NCBI GenBank assembly: GCA_030063045.1
Contig: JAQSEB010000084.1
Location: 310,001 to 374,000 of the forward strand
Length of the DNA: 64,000 nucleotides
Source of the DNA: Pratylenchus scribneri
Taxonomy: Eukaryota; Nematoda; Chromadorea; Rhabditida; Pratylenchidae
Direction of reading: 5' to 3'
In this document: one piece after another, positions 46,178-58,368 of the stretch
Layout: each line of letters starts with the position of its first letter
Position numbering within the stretch: the first letter of the stretch is position 1
Notes under the pieces: model-generated
What the model was told of the DNA's origin: nothing
Database searches by the model: none
What the model saw: the letters and a program-made list of their open reading frames with translations, nothing else
Program-made: the position numbers and the translations under genes

Positions 46178-49100
46178 AATGCTGGTGGATAGGGTGAACT
46201 AGGTGATTAAGGAAAATGCAGGTGGGTAGGGTGAACTAGATGATTAAGGAAAATGCAGGTGGGTAGGGTGAACTAGGTGATTAAGGAAAATGCTGGTGGA
46301 TAGGGTGAACTAGGTTATTAAGGAAAATGCTGGTGGGTAGGGTGAACTAGGTGATTAAGGAAAATGCAGGTGGGTAGGGTGAACTAGGTGATTAAGGAAA
46401 ATGCTGGTGGATAGGGTGAACAAGGAGATTAAGGAAAATGCAGATGGGTAGGGTGAACTAGGTGATTAAGGAAAATGCAGGTGGGTAGGGTGAACTAGGT
46501 GATTAAGGAAAATGCTGGTGGATAGGGTGAACTAGGTGATTAAGGAAAATGCTGGAGGATAGGGTGAACTAGGTTATTAAGGAAAATGCAGGTGGGTAGG
46601 ATGAACTAGGTGATTAAGGAAAATGCTGGTGGGTAGGGTGAACTAGGTGATTAAGGAAAATGCAGGTGGGTAGGGTGAACTAGGTGATTAAGGAAAATGC
46701 TGGTGGATAGGGTGAACTAGGTGATTAAGGAAAATGCTGGAGGATAGGGTGAACTAGGTGATTAAGGAAAATGCAGGTGGGTAGGATGAACTAGGTGATC
46801 GAGTAAGATGCAGGTGGGTAGGGTGAACTAGGTGATTAAGGAAAATGCAGGTAGGTTAGGGTGAACTAGGTGATCGAGTAAGATGCAGGTGGATAGGGTG
46901 AACTAAGTGATTAAGGAAAATGCAGGTGGGTAAGGTGAACTAGGTGATTAAGGAAAATGCTGGTGGATAGGGTGAACTAGGTGATTAAGGAAAATGCAGG
47001 TGGGTAGGGTGAACTAGGTGATTAAGGAAAATGATGGTGGATAGGGTGAACTTGGTGATTAAGGAAAATGCTGGTGGATAGGGTGAACTAGGTGATTAAG
47101 GAAAATGCAGGTGGGTAGGGTGAACTAGGTGATTAAGGAAAATGCTGGTGGATAGGGTGAACTAGGTTATTAAGGAAAATGCTGGTGGGTAGGGTGAACT
47201 AGGTGATTAAGGAAAATGCAGGTGGGTAGGGTGAACTAGGTGATTAAGGAAAATGCTGGTGGATAGGGTGAACTAGGTGATTAAGGAAAATGCAGGTGGG
47301 TAGGGTGAACTAGGTGATTAAGGAAAATGCTGGTGGATAGGGTGAACTAGGTTATTAAGGAAAATGCAGGTGGGTAGGGTGAACTAGGTGATTAAGGAAA
47401 ATGCTGGTGGATAGGGTGAATTTGGTGATTAAGGAAAATGCTGGTGGATAGGGTGAACTAGGTGATTAAGGAAAATGCTGGAGGATAGGGTGAACTAGGT
47501 GATTAAGGAAAATGCAGGTGGGTAGGATGAACTAGGTGATCGAGTAAGATGCAGGTGGGTAGGGTGAACTAGGTGATTAAGGAAAATGCAGGTAGGTTAG
47601 GGTGAACTAGGTGATTAAGGAAAATGCTGGTGGATAGGGTGAACTAAGTGATTAAGGAAAATGCAGGTGGGTAAGGTGAACTAGGTGATTAAGGAAAATG
47701 CTGGTGGATAGGGTGAACTAGGTGATTAAGGAAAATGCAGGTGGGTAGGGTGAACTAAGTGATTAAGGAAAATGCAGGTGGGTAAGGTGAACTAGGTGAT
47801 TAAGGAAAATGCTGGTGGATAGGGTGAACTAGGTGATTAAGGAAAATGCAGGTGGGTAGGGTGAACTAGGTGATTAAGGAAAATGATGGTGGATAGGGTG
47901 AACTAGGTGATTAAGGAAAATGCTGGTGGATAGGGTGAATTTGGTGATTAAGGAAAATGCTGGTGGATAGGGTGAACTAGGTGATTAAGGAAAATGCTGG
48001 AGGATAGGGTGAACTAGGTGATTAAGGAAAATGCAGGTGGGTAGGATGAACTAGGTGATCGAGTAAGATGCAGGTGGGTAGGGTGAACTAGGTGATTAAG
48101 GAAAATGCAGGTAGGTTAGGGTGAACTAGGTGATTAAGGAAAATGCTGGTGGATAGGGTGAACAAAGTGATTAAGGAAAATGCAGGTGGGTAAGGTGAAC
48201 TAGGTGATTAAGGAAAATGCTGGTGGATAGGGTGAACTAGGTGATTAAGGAAAATGCAGGTGGGTAGGGTGAACTAGGTGATTAAGGAAAATGATGGTGG
48301 ATAGGGTGAACTTGGTGATTAAGGAAAATGCTGGTGGGTAGGGTGAACTAGGTGATTAAGGAAAATGCAGGTGGGTAGGGTGAACTTGGTGATTAAGGAA
48401 AATGCTGGTGGGTAGGGTGAACTAGGTGATTAAGGAAAATGCAGGTGGGTAGGGTGAACTAGGTGATTAAGGAAAATGCTGGAGGATAGGGTGAACTAGG
48501 TGATTAAGGAAAATGCAGGTGGGTAGGATGAACTAGGTGATTAAGGAAAATGCTGGTGGATAGGGTGAATTTGGTGATTAAGGAAAATGCTGGTGGATAG
48601 GGTGAACTAGGTGATTAAGGAAAATGCTGGAGGATAGGGTGAACTAGGTGATTAAGGAAAATGCAGGTGGGTAGGATGAACTAGGTGATCGAGTAAGATG
48701 CAGGTGGGTAGGGTGAACTAGGTGATTAAGGAAAATGCAGGTAGGTTAGGGTGAACTAGGTGATTAAGGAAAATGCTGGTGGATAGGGTGAACTAGGTGA
48801 TTAAGGAAAATGCAGGTGGGTAGGGTGAACTAGGTGATTAAGGAAAATGCAGGTGGGTAGGGTGAACTAGGTGATTAAGGAAAATGCTGGTGGATAGGGT
48901 GAACTAGGTTATTAAGGAAAATGCTGGTGGGTAGGGTGAACTAGGTGATTAAGGAAAATGCAGGTGGGTAGGGTGAACTAGGTGATTAAGGAAAATGCTG
49001 GAGGATAGGGTGAACTAGGTGATTAAGGAAAATGCAGGTGGGTAGGATGAACTAGGTGATTAAGGAAAATGCTGGTGGGTAGGGTGAACTAGGTGATTAA

Positions 49101-49307
49101 GGAAAATGCTGGTGGATAGGGTGAACTAGGTGATTAAGGAAAATGCAGGTGGGTAGGGTGAACTAGGTGATTAAGGAAAATGCTGGTGGATAGGGTGAAC
49201 TAGGTGATTAAGGAAAATGCTGGTGGATAGGGTGAACTAGGTTATTAAGGAAAATGCAGGTGGGTAGGGTGAACTAGGTGATTAAGGAAAATGCTGGTGG
49301 ATAGGGT

Positions 49308-49820
49308 GAATTTGGTGATTAAGGAAAATGCTGGTGGATAGGGTGAACTAGGTGATTAAGGAAAATGCTGGAGGATAGGGTGAACTAGGTGATTAAGGAA
49401 AATGCAGGTGGGTAGGATGAACTAGGTGATCGAGTAAGATGCAGGTGGGTAGGGTGAACTAGGTGATTAAGGAAAATGCAGGTAGGTTAGGGTGAACTAG
49501 GTGATTAAGGAAAATGCTGGTGGATAGGGTGAACTAAGTGATTAAGAAAAATGCAGGTGGGTAAGGTGAACTAGGTGATTAAGGAAAATGCTGGTGGATA
49601 GGGTGAACTAGGTGATTAAGGGAAATGCAGGTGGGTAGGGTGAACTAAGTGATTAAGGAAAATGCAGGTGGGTAAGGTGAACTAGGTGATTAAGGAAAAT
49701 GCTGGTGGATAGGGTGAACTAGGTGATTAAGGAAGATGCAGGTGGGTAGGGTGAACTAGGTGATTAAGGAAAATGATGGTGGATAGGGTGAACTTGGTGA
49801 TTAAGGAAAATGCTGGTGGG
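49308..49820 (+). repeat. 14-unit multimer with private variants, copy 1
   Basis: From GAATTTGG at 49,308, this multimer carries TTAAGAAAAATGCAGG, TTAAGGGAAATG (49,620) and GGAAGATGC (49,731). The same three rare variants recur 1,261 bp later (34 units plus three 38-bp additions). Confidence 0.75.
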
Positions 49821-50374
49821 TAGGGTGAACTAGGTGATTAAGGAAAATGCAGGTGGGTAGGGTGAACTAGGTGATTAAGGAAAATGCTGGAGGATAGGGT
49901 GAACTAGGTGATTAAGGAAAATGCAGGTGGGTAGGATGAACTAGGTGATTAAGGAAAATGCTGGTGGATAGGGTGAATTTGGTGATTAAGGAAAATGCTG
50001 GTGGATAGGGTGAACAAGGTGATTAAGGAAAATGCAGGTGGGTAGGGTGAACTAAGTGATTAAGGAAAATGCAGGTGGGTAAGGTGAACTAGGTGATTAA
50101 GGAAAATGCTGGTGGATAGGGTGAACTAGGTGATTAAGGAAAATGCAGGTGGGTAGGGTGAACTAGGTGATTAAGGAAAATGATGGTGGATAGGGTGAAC
50201 TTGGTGATTAAGGAAAATGCTGGTGGGTAGGGTGAACTAGGTGATTAAGGAAAATGATGGTGGATAGGGTGAACTTGGTGATTAAGGAAAATGCTGGTGG
50301 GTAGGGTGAACTAGGTGATTAAGGAAAATGCAGGTGGGTAGGTTGAACTAGGTGATTAAGGAAAATGCTGGAGG

Positions 50375-50413
50375 ATAGGGTGAAAACTAGGTGATTAAGG
50401 AAAATGCAGGTGG
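50375..50413 (+). repeat. 39-bp monomer with 2-bp insertion
   Basis: GGGTGAAAACTAGG has two extra A residues compared with GGGTGAACTAGG, at about 50,383-50,387. The insertion changes the DR3-like spacing from 3 to 5 bp. I saw only this copy. Confidence 0.75.
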
Positions 50414-50568
50414 GTAGGATGAACTAAGTGATTAAGGAAAATGCAGGTGGGTAAGGTGAACTAGGTGATTAAGGAAAATGCTGGTGGATAGGGTGAACTA
50501 GGTTATTAAGGAAAATGCAGGTGGGTAGGGTGAACTAGGTGATTAAGGAAAATGCTGGTGGATAGGGT

Positions 50569-51603
50569 GAATTTGGTGATTAAGGAAAATGCTGGTGGAT
50601 AGGGTGAACTAGGTGATTAAGGAAAATGCTGGAGGATAGGGTGAACTAGGTGATTAAGGAAAATGCAGGTGGGTAGGATGAACTAGGTGATCGAGTAAGA
50701 TGCAGGTGGGTAGGGTGAACTAGGTGATTAAGGAAAATGCAGGTAGGTTAGGGTGAACTAGGTGATTAAGGAAAATGCTGGTGGATAGGGTGAACTAAGT
50801 GATTAAGAAAAATGCAGGTGGGTAAGGTGAACTAGGTGATTAAGGAAAATGCTGGTGGATAGGGTGAACTAGGTGATTAAGGGAAATGCAGGTGGGTAGG
50901 GTGAACTAAGTGATTAAGGAAAATGCAGGTGGGTAAGGTGAACTAGGTGATTAAGGAAAATGCTGGTGGATAGGGTGAACTAGGTGATTAAGGAAGATGC
51001 AGGTGGGTAGGGTGAACTAGGTGATTAAGGAAAATGATGGTGGATAGGGTGAACTAGGTGATTAAGGAAAATGCTGGTGGATAGGGTGAATTTGGTGATT
51101 AAGGAAAATGCTGGTGGATAGGGTGAACTAGGTGATTAAGGAAAATGCTGGAGGATAGGGTGAACTAGGTGATTAAGGAAAATGCAGGTGGGTAGGATGA
51201 ACTAGGTGATCGAGTAAGATGCAGGTGGGTAGGGTGAACTAGGTGATTAAGGAAAATGCAGGTAGGTTAGGGTGAACTAGGTGATTAAGGAAAATGCTGG
51301 TGGATAGGGTGAACTAAGTGATTAAGAAAAATGCAGGTGGGTAAGGTGAACTAGGTGATTAAGGAAAATGCTGGTGGATAGGGTGAACTAGGTGATTAAG
51401 GGAAATGCAGGTGGGTAGGGTGAACTAAGTGATTAAGGAAAATGCAGGTGGGTAAGGTGAACTAGGTGATTAAGGAAAATGCTGGATAGGGTGAACTAGG
51501 TGATTAAGGAAAATGCAGGTGGGTAGGGTGAACTAGGTGATTAAGGAAAATGATGGTGGATAGGGTGAACTAGGTGATTAAGGAAAATGCTGGTGGATAG
51601 GGT
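50569..51603 (+). repeat. 14-unit (519-bp) tandem multimer, copies 2 and 3
   Basis: GAATTTGG at 50,569, 51,088 and 51,604 gives intervals of 519 and 516 bp; the second is short by the 3-bp deletion at 51,483. Copies 2 and 3 carry the TTAAGAAAAATG and TTAAGGGAAATG (50,881 and 51,400) private variants. GGAAGATGC is in copy 2 (50,992) but not copy 3. A fourth module from 51,604 lacks all three. Confidence 0.8.
51474..51507 (+). repeat. 34-bp monomer with 3-bp deletion
   Basis: CTGGATAGGG in place of CTGGTGGATAGGG; one GGT triplet is lost. It accounts exactly for the 516-bp interval in the local 14-unit multimer. I saw only this copy. Confidence 0.8.
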
Positions 51604-52677
51604 GAATTTGGTGATTAAGGAAAATGCTGGTGGATAGGGTGAACTAGGTGATTAAGGAAAATGCTGGAGGATAGGGTGAACTAGGTGATTAAGGAAAATG
51701 CAGGTGGATAGGATGAACTAGGTGATCGAGTAAGATGCAGGTGGGTAGGGTGAACTAGGTGATTAAGGAAAATGCAGGTAGGTTAGGGTGAACTAGGTGA
51801 TTAAGGAAAATGCTGGTGGATAGGGTGAACTAAGTGATTAAGGAAAATGCAGGTGGGTAAGGTGAACTAGGTGATTAAGGAAAATGCTGGTGGATAGGGT
51901 GAACTAGGTGATTAAGGAAAATGCAGGTGGGTAGGGTGAACTAGGTGATTAAGGAAAATGATGGTGGATAGGGTGAACTTGGTGATTAAGGAAAATGCTG
52001 GTGGGTAGGGTGAACTAGGTGATTAAGGAAAATGCAGGTGGGTAGGGTGAACTAGGTGATTAAGGAAAATGCTGGAGGATAGGGTGAACTAGGTGATTAA
52101 GGAAAATGCAGGTGGGTAGGATGAACTAGGTGATCGAGTAAGATGCAGGTGGGTAGGGTGAACTAGGTGATTAAGGAAAATGCTGGTGGGTAGGGTGAAC
52201 TAGGTGATTAAGGAAAATGCAGGTGGGTAGGGTGAACTAGGTGATCGAGTAAGATGCAGGTGGGTAGGGTGAACTAGGTGATTAAGGAAAATGCTGGTGG
52301 ATAGGGTGAACTAGGTGATTAAGGAAAATGCTGGTGGGTAGGGTGAACTAGGTGATTAAGGAAAATGCAGGTGGGTAGGGTGAACTAGGTGATTAAGGAA
52401 AATGCAGGTGGGTAGGGTGAACTAGGTGATTAAGGAAAATGCAGGTGGGTAGGGTGAACTAGGTGATTAAGGAAAATGCAGGTGGGTAGGGTGAACTAGG
52501 TGATTAAGGAAAATGCTGGTGGGTAGGGTGAACTAGGTGATTAAGGAAAATGCTGGTGGATAGGGTGAACTAGGTTATTAAGGAAAATGCTGGTGGATAG
52601 GGTGAACTAGGTTATTAAGGAAAATGCAGGTGGGTAGGGTGAACTAGGTGATTAAGGAAAATGCTGGTGGATAGGGT

Positions 52678-53084
52678 GAATTTGGTGATTAAGGAAAATG
52701 CTGGTGGATAGGGTGAACTAGGTGATTAAGGAAAATGCAGGTGGGTAGGGTGAACTAGGTGATTAAGGAAAATGCAGGTGGGTAGGGTGAACTAGGTGAT
52801 TAAGGAAAATGCTGGTGGATAGGGTGAACTAGGTTATTAAGGAAAATGCTGGTGGGTAGGGTGAACTAGGTGATTAAGGAAAATGCAGGTGGGTAGGGTG
52901 AACTAGGTGATTAAGGAAAATGCTGGTGGATAGGGTGAACTAGGTGATTAAGGAAAATGCAGGTGGGTAGGGTGAACTAGGTGATTAAGGAAAATGCTGG
53001 TGGATAGGGTGAACTAGGTTATTAAGGAAAATGCAGGTGGGTAGGGTGAACTAGGTGATTAAGGAAAATGCTGGTGGATAGGGT
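52678..53084 (+). repeat. 11-unit interval shared with 56,191-56,597
   Basis: Paired GAATTTGG units are 407 bp apart here (52,678 and 53,085) and again at 56,191 and 56,598, with the same unit order between (CAGGTGGG, CAGGTGGG, TTATTAAG, CTGGTGGG, CAGGTGGG, and so on). The copies are 3,513 bp apart. Confidence 0.7.
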
Positions 53085-54926
53085 GAATTTGGTGATTAAG
53101 GAAAATGCTGGTGGATAGGGTGAACTAGGTGATTAAGGAAAATGCTGGAGGATAGGTTGAACTAGGTGATTAAGGAAAATGCAGGTGGGTAGGATGAACT
53201 AGGTGATCGAGTAAGATGCAGGTGGGTAGGGTGAACTAGGTGATTAAGGAAAATGCAGGTAGGTTAGGGTGAACTAGGTGATTAAGGAAAATGCTGGTGG
53301 ATAGGGTGAACTAAGTGATTAAGGAAAATGCAGGTGGGTAAGGTGAACTAGGTGATTAAGGAAAATGCTGGTGGATAGGGTGAACTAGGTGATTAAGGAA
53401 AATGCAGGTGGGTAGGGTGAACTAAGTGATTAAGGAAAATGCAGGTGGGTAAGGTGAACTAGGTGATTAAGGAAAATGCTGGTGGATAGGGTGAACTAGG
53501 TGATTAAGGAAAATGCAGGTGGGTAGGGTGAACTAGGTGATTAAGGAAAATGATGGTGGATAGGGTGAACTAGGTGATTAAGGAAAATGCTGGTGGATAG
53601 GGTGAATTTGGTGATTAAGGAAAATGCTGGTGGATAGGGTGAACTAGGTGATTAAGGAAAATGCTGGAGGATAGGGTGAACTAGGTGATTAAGGAAAATG
53701 CAGGTGGGTAGGATGAACTAGGTGATCGAGTAAGATGCAGGTGGGTAGGGTGAACTAGGTGATTAAGGAAAATGCAGGTAGGTTAGGGTGAACTAGGTGA
53801 TTAAGGAAAATGCTGGTGGATAGGGTGAACAAAGTGATTAAGGAAAATGCAGGTGGGTAAGGTGAACTAGGTGATTAAGGAAAATGCTGGTGGATAGGGT
53901 GAACTAGGTGATTAAGGAAAATGCAGGTGGGTAGGGTGAACTAGGTGATTAAGGAAAATGATGGTGGATAGGGTGAACTTGGTGATTAAGGAAAATGCTG
54001 GTGGGTAGGGTGAACTAGGTGATTAAGGAAAATGCAGGTGGGTAGGGTGAACTTGGTGATTAAGGAAAATGCTGGTGGGTAGGGTGAACTAGGTGATTAA
54101 GGAAAATGCAGGTGGGTAGGGTGAACTAGGTGATTAAGGAAAATGCTGGAGGATAGGGTGAACTAGGTGATTAAGGAAAATGCAGATGGGTAGGATGAAC
54201 TAGGTGATTAAGGAAAATGCTGGTGGATAGGGTGAATTTGGTGATTAAGGAAAATGCTGGTGGATAGGGTGAACTAGGTGATTAAGGAAAATGCTGGAGG
54301 ATAGGGTGAACTAGGTGATTAAGGAAAATGCAGGTGGGTAGGATGAACTAGGTGATCGAGTAAGATGCAGGTGGGTAGGGTGAACTAGGTGATTAAGGAA
54401 AATGCAGGTAGGTTAGGGTGAACTAGGTGATTAAGGAAAATGCTGGTGGATAGGGTGAACTAAGTGATTAAGGAAAATGCAGGTGGGTAAGGTGAACTAG
54501 GTGATTAAGGAAAATGCTGGTGGATAGGGTGAACTAGGTGATTAAGGAAAATGCAGGTGGGTAGGGTGAACTAAGTGATTAAGGAAAATGCTGGTGGATA
54601 GGGTGAACTAGGTGATTAAGGAAAATGCTGGAGGATAGGGTGAACTAGGTGATTAAGGAAAATGCAGGTGGGTAGGATGAACTAGGTGATCGAGTAAGAT
54701 GCAGGTGGGTAGGGTGAACTAGGTGATTAAGGAAAATGCAGGTAGGTTAGGGTGAACTAGGTGATTAAGGAAAATGCTGGTGGATAGGGTGAACAAAGTG
54801 ATTAAGGAAAATGCAGGTGGGTAAGGTGAACTAGGTGATTAAGGAAAATGCTGGTGGATAGGGTGAACTAGGTGATTAAGGAAAATGCAGGTGGGTAGGG
54901 TGAACTAGGTGATTAAGGAAAATGAT
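53085..54926 (+). repeat. AATTTGG modules with 14- and 17-unit spacing
   Basis: GAATTTGG at 53,085, 53,604 and 54,234 gives intervals of 519 bp (14 units plus 1) and 630 bp (17 units plus 1). CAAAGTG units occur at about 53,830 and 54,794. Nothing but satellite is visible. Confidence 0.75.
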
Positions 54927-54950
54927 GGTAGGTTAGGGTGAACTAGGTGA
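54913..54950 (+). repeat. Hybrid monomer GATGGTAGGTTAGGG at a duplication breakpoint
   Basis: The unit begins as the GATGGTGG subtype and ends as the GGTTAGGG subtype. From 54,927 the sequence matches 62,811 onward at an offset of 7,884 bp, whereas immediately to the left the two loci differ (GATGGT here, GCAGGT there). The crossover lies within this monomer at about 54,924-54,927. Confidence 0.85.
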
Positions 54951-56116
54951 TTAAGGAAAATGCTGGTGGATAGGGTGAACTAAGTGATTAAGGAAAATGC
55001 AGGTGGGTAAGGTGAACTAGGTGATTAAGGAAAATGCTGGTGGATAGGGTGAACTAGGTGATTAAGGAAAATGCAGGTGGGTAGGGTGAACTAGGTGATT
55101 AAGGAAAATGATGGTGGATAGGGTGAACTTGGTGATTAAGGAAAATGCTGGTGGGTAGGGTGAACTAGGTGATTAAGGAAAATGATGGTGGATAGGGTGA
55201 ACTTGGTGATTAAGGAAAATGCTGGTGGGTAGGGTGAACTAGGTGATTAAGGAAAATGCAGGTGGGTAGGTTGAACTAGGTGATTAAGGAAAATGCTGGA
55301 GGATAGGGTGAACTATGTGATTAAGGAAAATGCTGGTGGGTAGGGTGAACTAGGTGATTAAGGAAAATGCTGGTGGATAGGGTGAACTATGTGATTAAGG
55401 AAAATGCTGGTGGGTAGGGTGAACTAGGTGATTAAGGAAAATGCTGGTGGGTAGGGTGAACTAGGTGATTAAGGAAAATGCAGGTGGGTAGGGTGAACTA
55501 GGTGATTAAGGAAAATGCTGGTGGGTAGGGTGAACTAGGTGATCGAGTAAGATGCAGGTGGATAGGGTGAAGTTGGTGATTAAGGAAAATGCAGGTGGAT
55601 TGGGTGAACTAGGTGATCGAGTAAGATGCAGGTGGATAGGGTGAAGTTGGTGATTAAGGAAAATGCAGGTGGATTGGGTGAACTAGGTGATCGAGTAAGA
55701 TGCAGGTGGATAGGGTGAAGTTGGTGATAAAGGAAAATGCTGGTGGATAGGGTGAACTAGGTGATTAAGGAAAATGCAGGTGGGTAGGGTGAACTAGGTG
55801 ATTAAGGAAAATGCAGGTGGGTAGGGTGAACTAGGTGATTAAGGAAAATGCTGGTGGGTAGGGTGAACTAGGTGATTAAGGAAAATGCAGGTGGGTAGGG
55901 TGAACTAGGTGATTAAGGAAAATGCAGGTGGGTAGGGTGAACTAGGTGATTAAGGAAAATGCTGGAGGATAGGGTGAACTAGGTGATTAAGGAAAATGCA
56001 GGTGGGTAGGGTGAACTAGGTGATTAAGGAAAATGCTGGTGGGTAGGGTGAACTAGGTGATTAAGGAAAATGCTGGTGGATAGGGTGAACTAGGTTATTA
56101 AGGAAAATGCTGGTGG
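54927..56116 (+). repeat. Duplicated block (left copy) of the window's last 1,190 bp
   Basis: Matches 62,811-64,000 at +7,884 bp. Shared rare markers are TAGGTTGAAC, CTATGTG twice (55,311 and 55,385; 63,195 and 63,269), GATCGAG at 55,541 and 63,425, two GAAGTTGG/GGATTGGG pairs, and the final TTATTAAG-CTGGTGG. The copies differ at a few bases, such as CTGGTGG versus CTGATGG (63,625) and CTGGAGG (55,961) versus CAGGTGGG. Confidence 0.85.
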
Positions 56117-56137
56117 ATAGGGTGAACTTAAGGAAAA
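56108..56137 (+). repeat. 30-bp monomer with 7-bp deletion
   Basis: GGTGAACTTAAGG replaces GGTGAACTAGGTGATTAAGG, deleting the second DR3-like half-site. The deletion lies about 11 bp past the point that aligns with the window end, so I cannot tell whether the right copy shares it. Confidence 0.75.
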
Positions 56138-56597
56138 TGCAGGTGGGTAGGGTGAACTAGGTGATTAAGGAAAATGCTGGTGGATAGGGTGAATTTGGTG
56201 ATTAAGGAAAATGCTGGTGGATAGGGTGAACTAGGTGATTAAGGAAAATGCAGGTGGGTAGGGTGAACTAGGTGATTAAGGAAAATGCAGGTGGGTAGGG
56301 TGAACTAGGTGATTAAGGAAAATGCTGGTGGATAGGGTGAACTAGGTTATTAAGGAAAATGCTGGTGGGTAGGGTGAACTAGGTGATTAAGGAAAATGCA
56401 GGTGGGTAGGGTGAACTAGGTGATTAAGGAAAATGCTGGTGGATAGGGTGAACTAGGTGATTAAGGAAAATGCAGGTGGGTAGGGTGAACTAGGTGATTA
56501 AGGAAAATGCTGGTGGATAGGGTGAACTAGGTTATTAAGGAAAATGCAGGTGGGTAGGGTGAACTAGGTGATTAAGGAAAATGCTGGTGGATAGGGT

Positions 56598-58368
56598 GAA
56601 TTTGGTGATTAAGGAAAATGCTGGTGGATAGGGTGAACTAGGTGATCGAGTAAGATGCAGGTGGGTAGGGTGAACTAGGTGATTAAGGAAAATGCAGGTA
56701 GGTTAGGATGAACTAGGTGATCGAGTAAGATGCAGGTGGGTAGGGTGAACTAGGTGATTAAGGAAAATGCAGGTAGGTTAGGGTGAACTAAGTGATTAAG
56801 GAAAATGCAGGTGGGTAGGGTGAACTAAGTGATTAAGGAAAATGCAGGTGGGTAAGGTGAACTAGGTGATTAAGGAAAATGCTGGTGGATAGGGTGAACT
56901 AGGTGATTAAGGAAAATGCAGGTGGGTAGGGTGAACTAGGTGATTAAGGAAAATGATGGAGGATAGGGTGAACTAGGTGATTAAGGAAAATGCAGGTGGG
57001 TAGGATGAACTAGGTGATCGAGTAAGATGCAGGTGGGTAGGGTGAACTAGGTGATTAAGGAAAATGCAGGTAGGTTAGGGTGAACTAGGTGATTAAGGAA
57101 AATGCTGGTGGATAGGGTGAATTTGGTGATTAAGGAAAATGCTGGTGGATAGGGTGAACTAGGTGATTAAGGAAAATGCTGGAGGATAGGGTGAACTAGG
57201 TGATTAAGGAAAATGCAGGTGGGTAGGATGAACTAGGTGATCGAGTAAGATGCAGGTGGGTAGGGTGAACTAGGTGATTAAGGAAAATGCAGGTGGGTAG
57301 GGTGAACTAGGTGATTAAGGAAAATGATGGTGGATAGGGTGAACTTGGTGATTAAGGAAAATGCTGGTGGGTAGGGTGAACTAGGTGATTAAGGAAAATG
57401 CAGGTGGGTAGGGTGAACTTGGTGATTAAGGAAAATGCTGGTGGGTAGGGTGAACTAGGTGATTAAGGAAAATGCAGGTGGGTAGGGTGAACTAGGTGAT
57501 TAAGGAAAATGCTGGAGGATAGGGTGAACTAGGTGATTAAGGAAAATGCAGGTGGGTAGGGTGAACTAGGTGATTAAGGAAAATGATGGTGGATAGGGTG
57601 AACTTGGTGATTAAGGAAAATGCTGGTGGGTAGGGTGAACTAGGTGATTAAGGAAAATGCAGGTGGGTAGGGTGAACTAGGTGATTAAGGAAAATGCAGG
57701 TGGGTAGGGTGAACTTGGTGATTAAGGAAAATGCTGGTGGGTAGGGTGAACTAGGTGATTAAGGAAAATGCAGGTGGGTAGGGTGAACTAGGTGATTAAG
57801 GAAAATGCTGGAGGATAGGGTGAACTAGGTGATTAAGGAAAATGCAGGTGGGTAGGATGAACTAGGTGATTAAGGAAAATGCTGGTGGATAGGGTGAATT
57901 TGGTGATTAAGGAAAATGCTGGTGGATAGGGTGAACTAGGTGATTAAGGAAAATGCTGGTGGATAGGGTGAACTAGGTGATTAAGGAAAATGCTGGAGGA
58001 TAGGGTGAACTAGGTGATTAAGGAAAATGCAGGTGGGTAGGATGAACTAGGTGATCGAGTAAGATGCAGGTGGGTAGGGTGAACTAGGTGATTAAGGAAA
58101 ATGCAGGTGGGTAGGGTGAACTAGGTGATTAAGGAAAATGATGGTGGATAGGGTGAACTTGGTGATTAAGGAAAATGCTGGTGGGTAGGGTGAACTAGGT
58201 GATTAAGGAAAATGCAGGTGGGTAGGGTGAACTTGGTGATTAAGGAAAATGCTGGTGGGTAGGGTGAACTAGGTGATTAAGGAAAATGCAGGTGGGTAGG
58301 GTGAACTAGGTGATTAAGGAAAATGCTGGAGGATAGGGTGAACTAGGTGATTAAGGAAAATGCAGGTA
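56598..58368 (+). repeat. AATTTGG/GATCGAG/GGTTAGGG modules leading into the 1.5-kb super-repeat
   Basis: GAATTTGG at 56,598, 57,119 and 57,896 gives intervals of 521 bp (14 units with three 38-bp units) and 777 bp (21 units). A unique pair of GGTTAGG units 80 bp apart (about 56,700 and 56,778) suggests a small duplication. Confidence 0.7.

Larger units (their letters stand above)
43365..48800 (+). repeat. Long segment C (about 5.4 kb), counterpart of part of segment B
   Basis: C matches B at offsets of 13,686 (GGGTAAAC 43,695; GGAAATTG 44,047), then 13,933 (GGAAATTG 44,886; CTGTTGGG 45,226; TATTGG 46,161), 13,896 (TTATT 47,352) and 13,229 (CAAAGTG 48,161; GAATTTGG 48,567; GGTTAGGG 48,744). 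It diverges from B near 48,800 (GAACTAGGTG here, GAACTAAGTG in B). C lacks the extra 18 units of B at 33.5-34.9 kb, like A. Confidence 0.75.
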
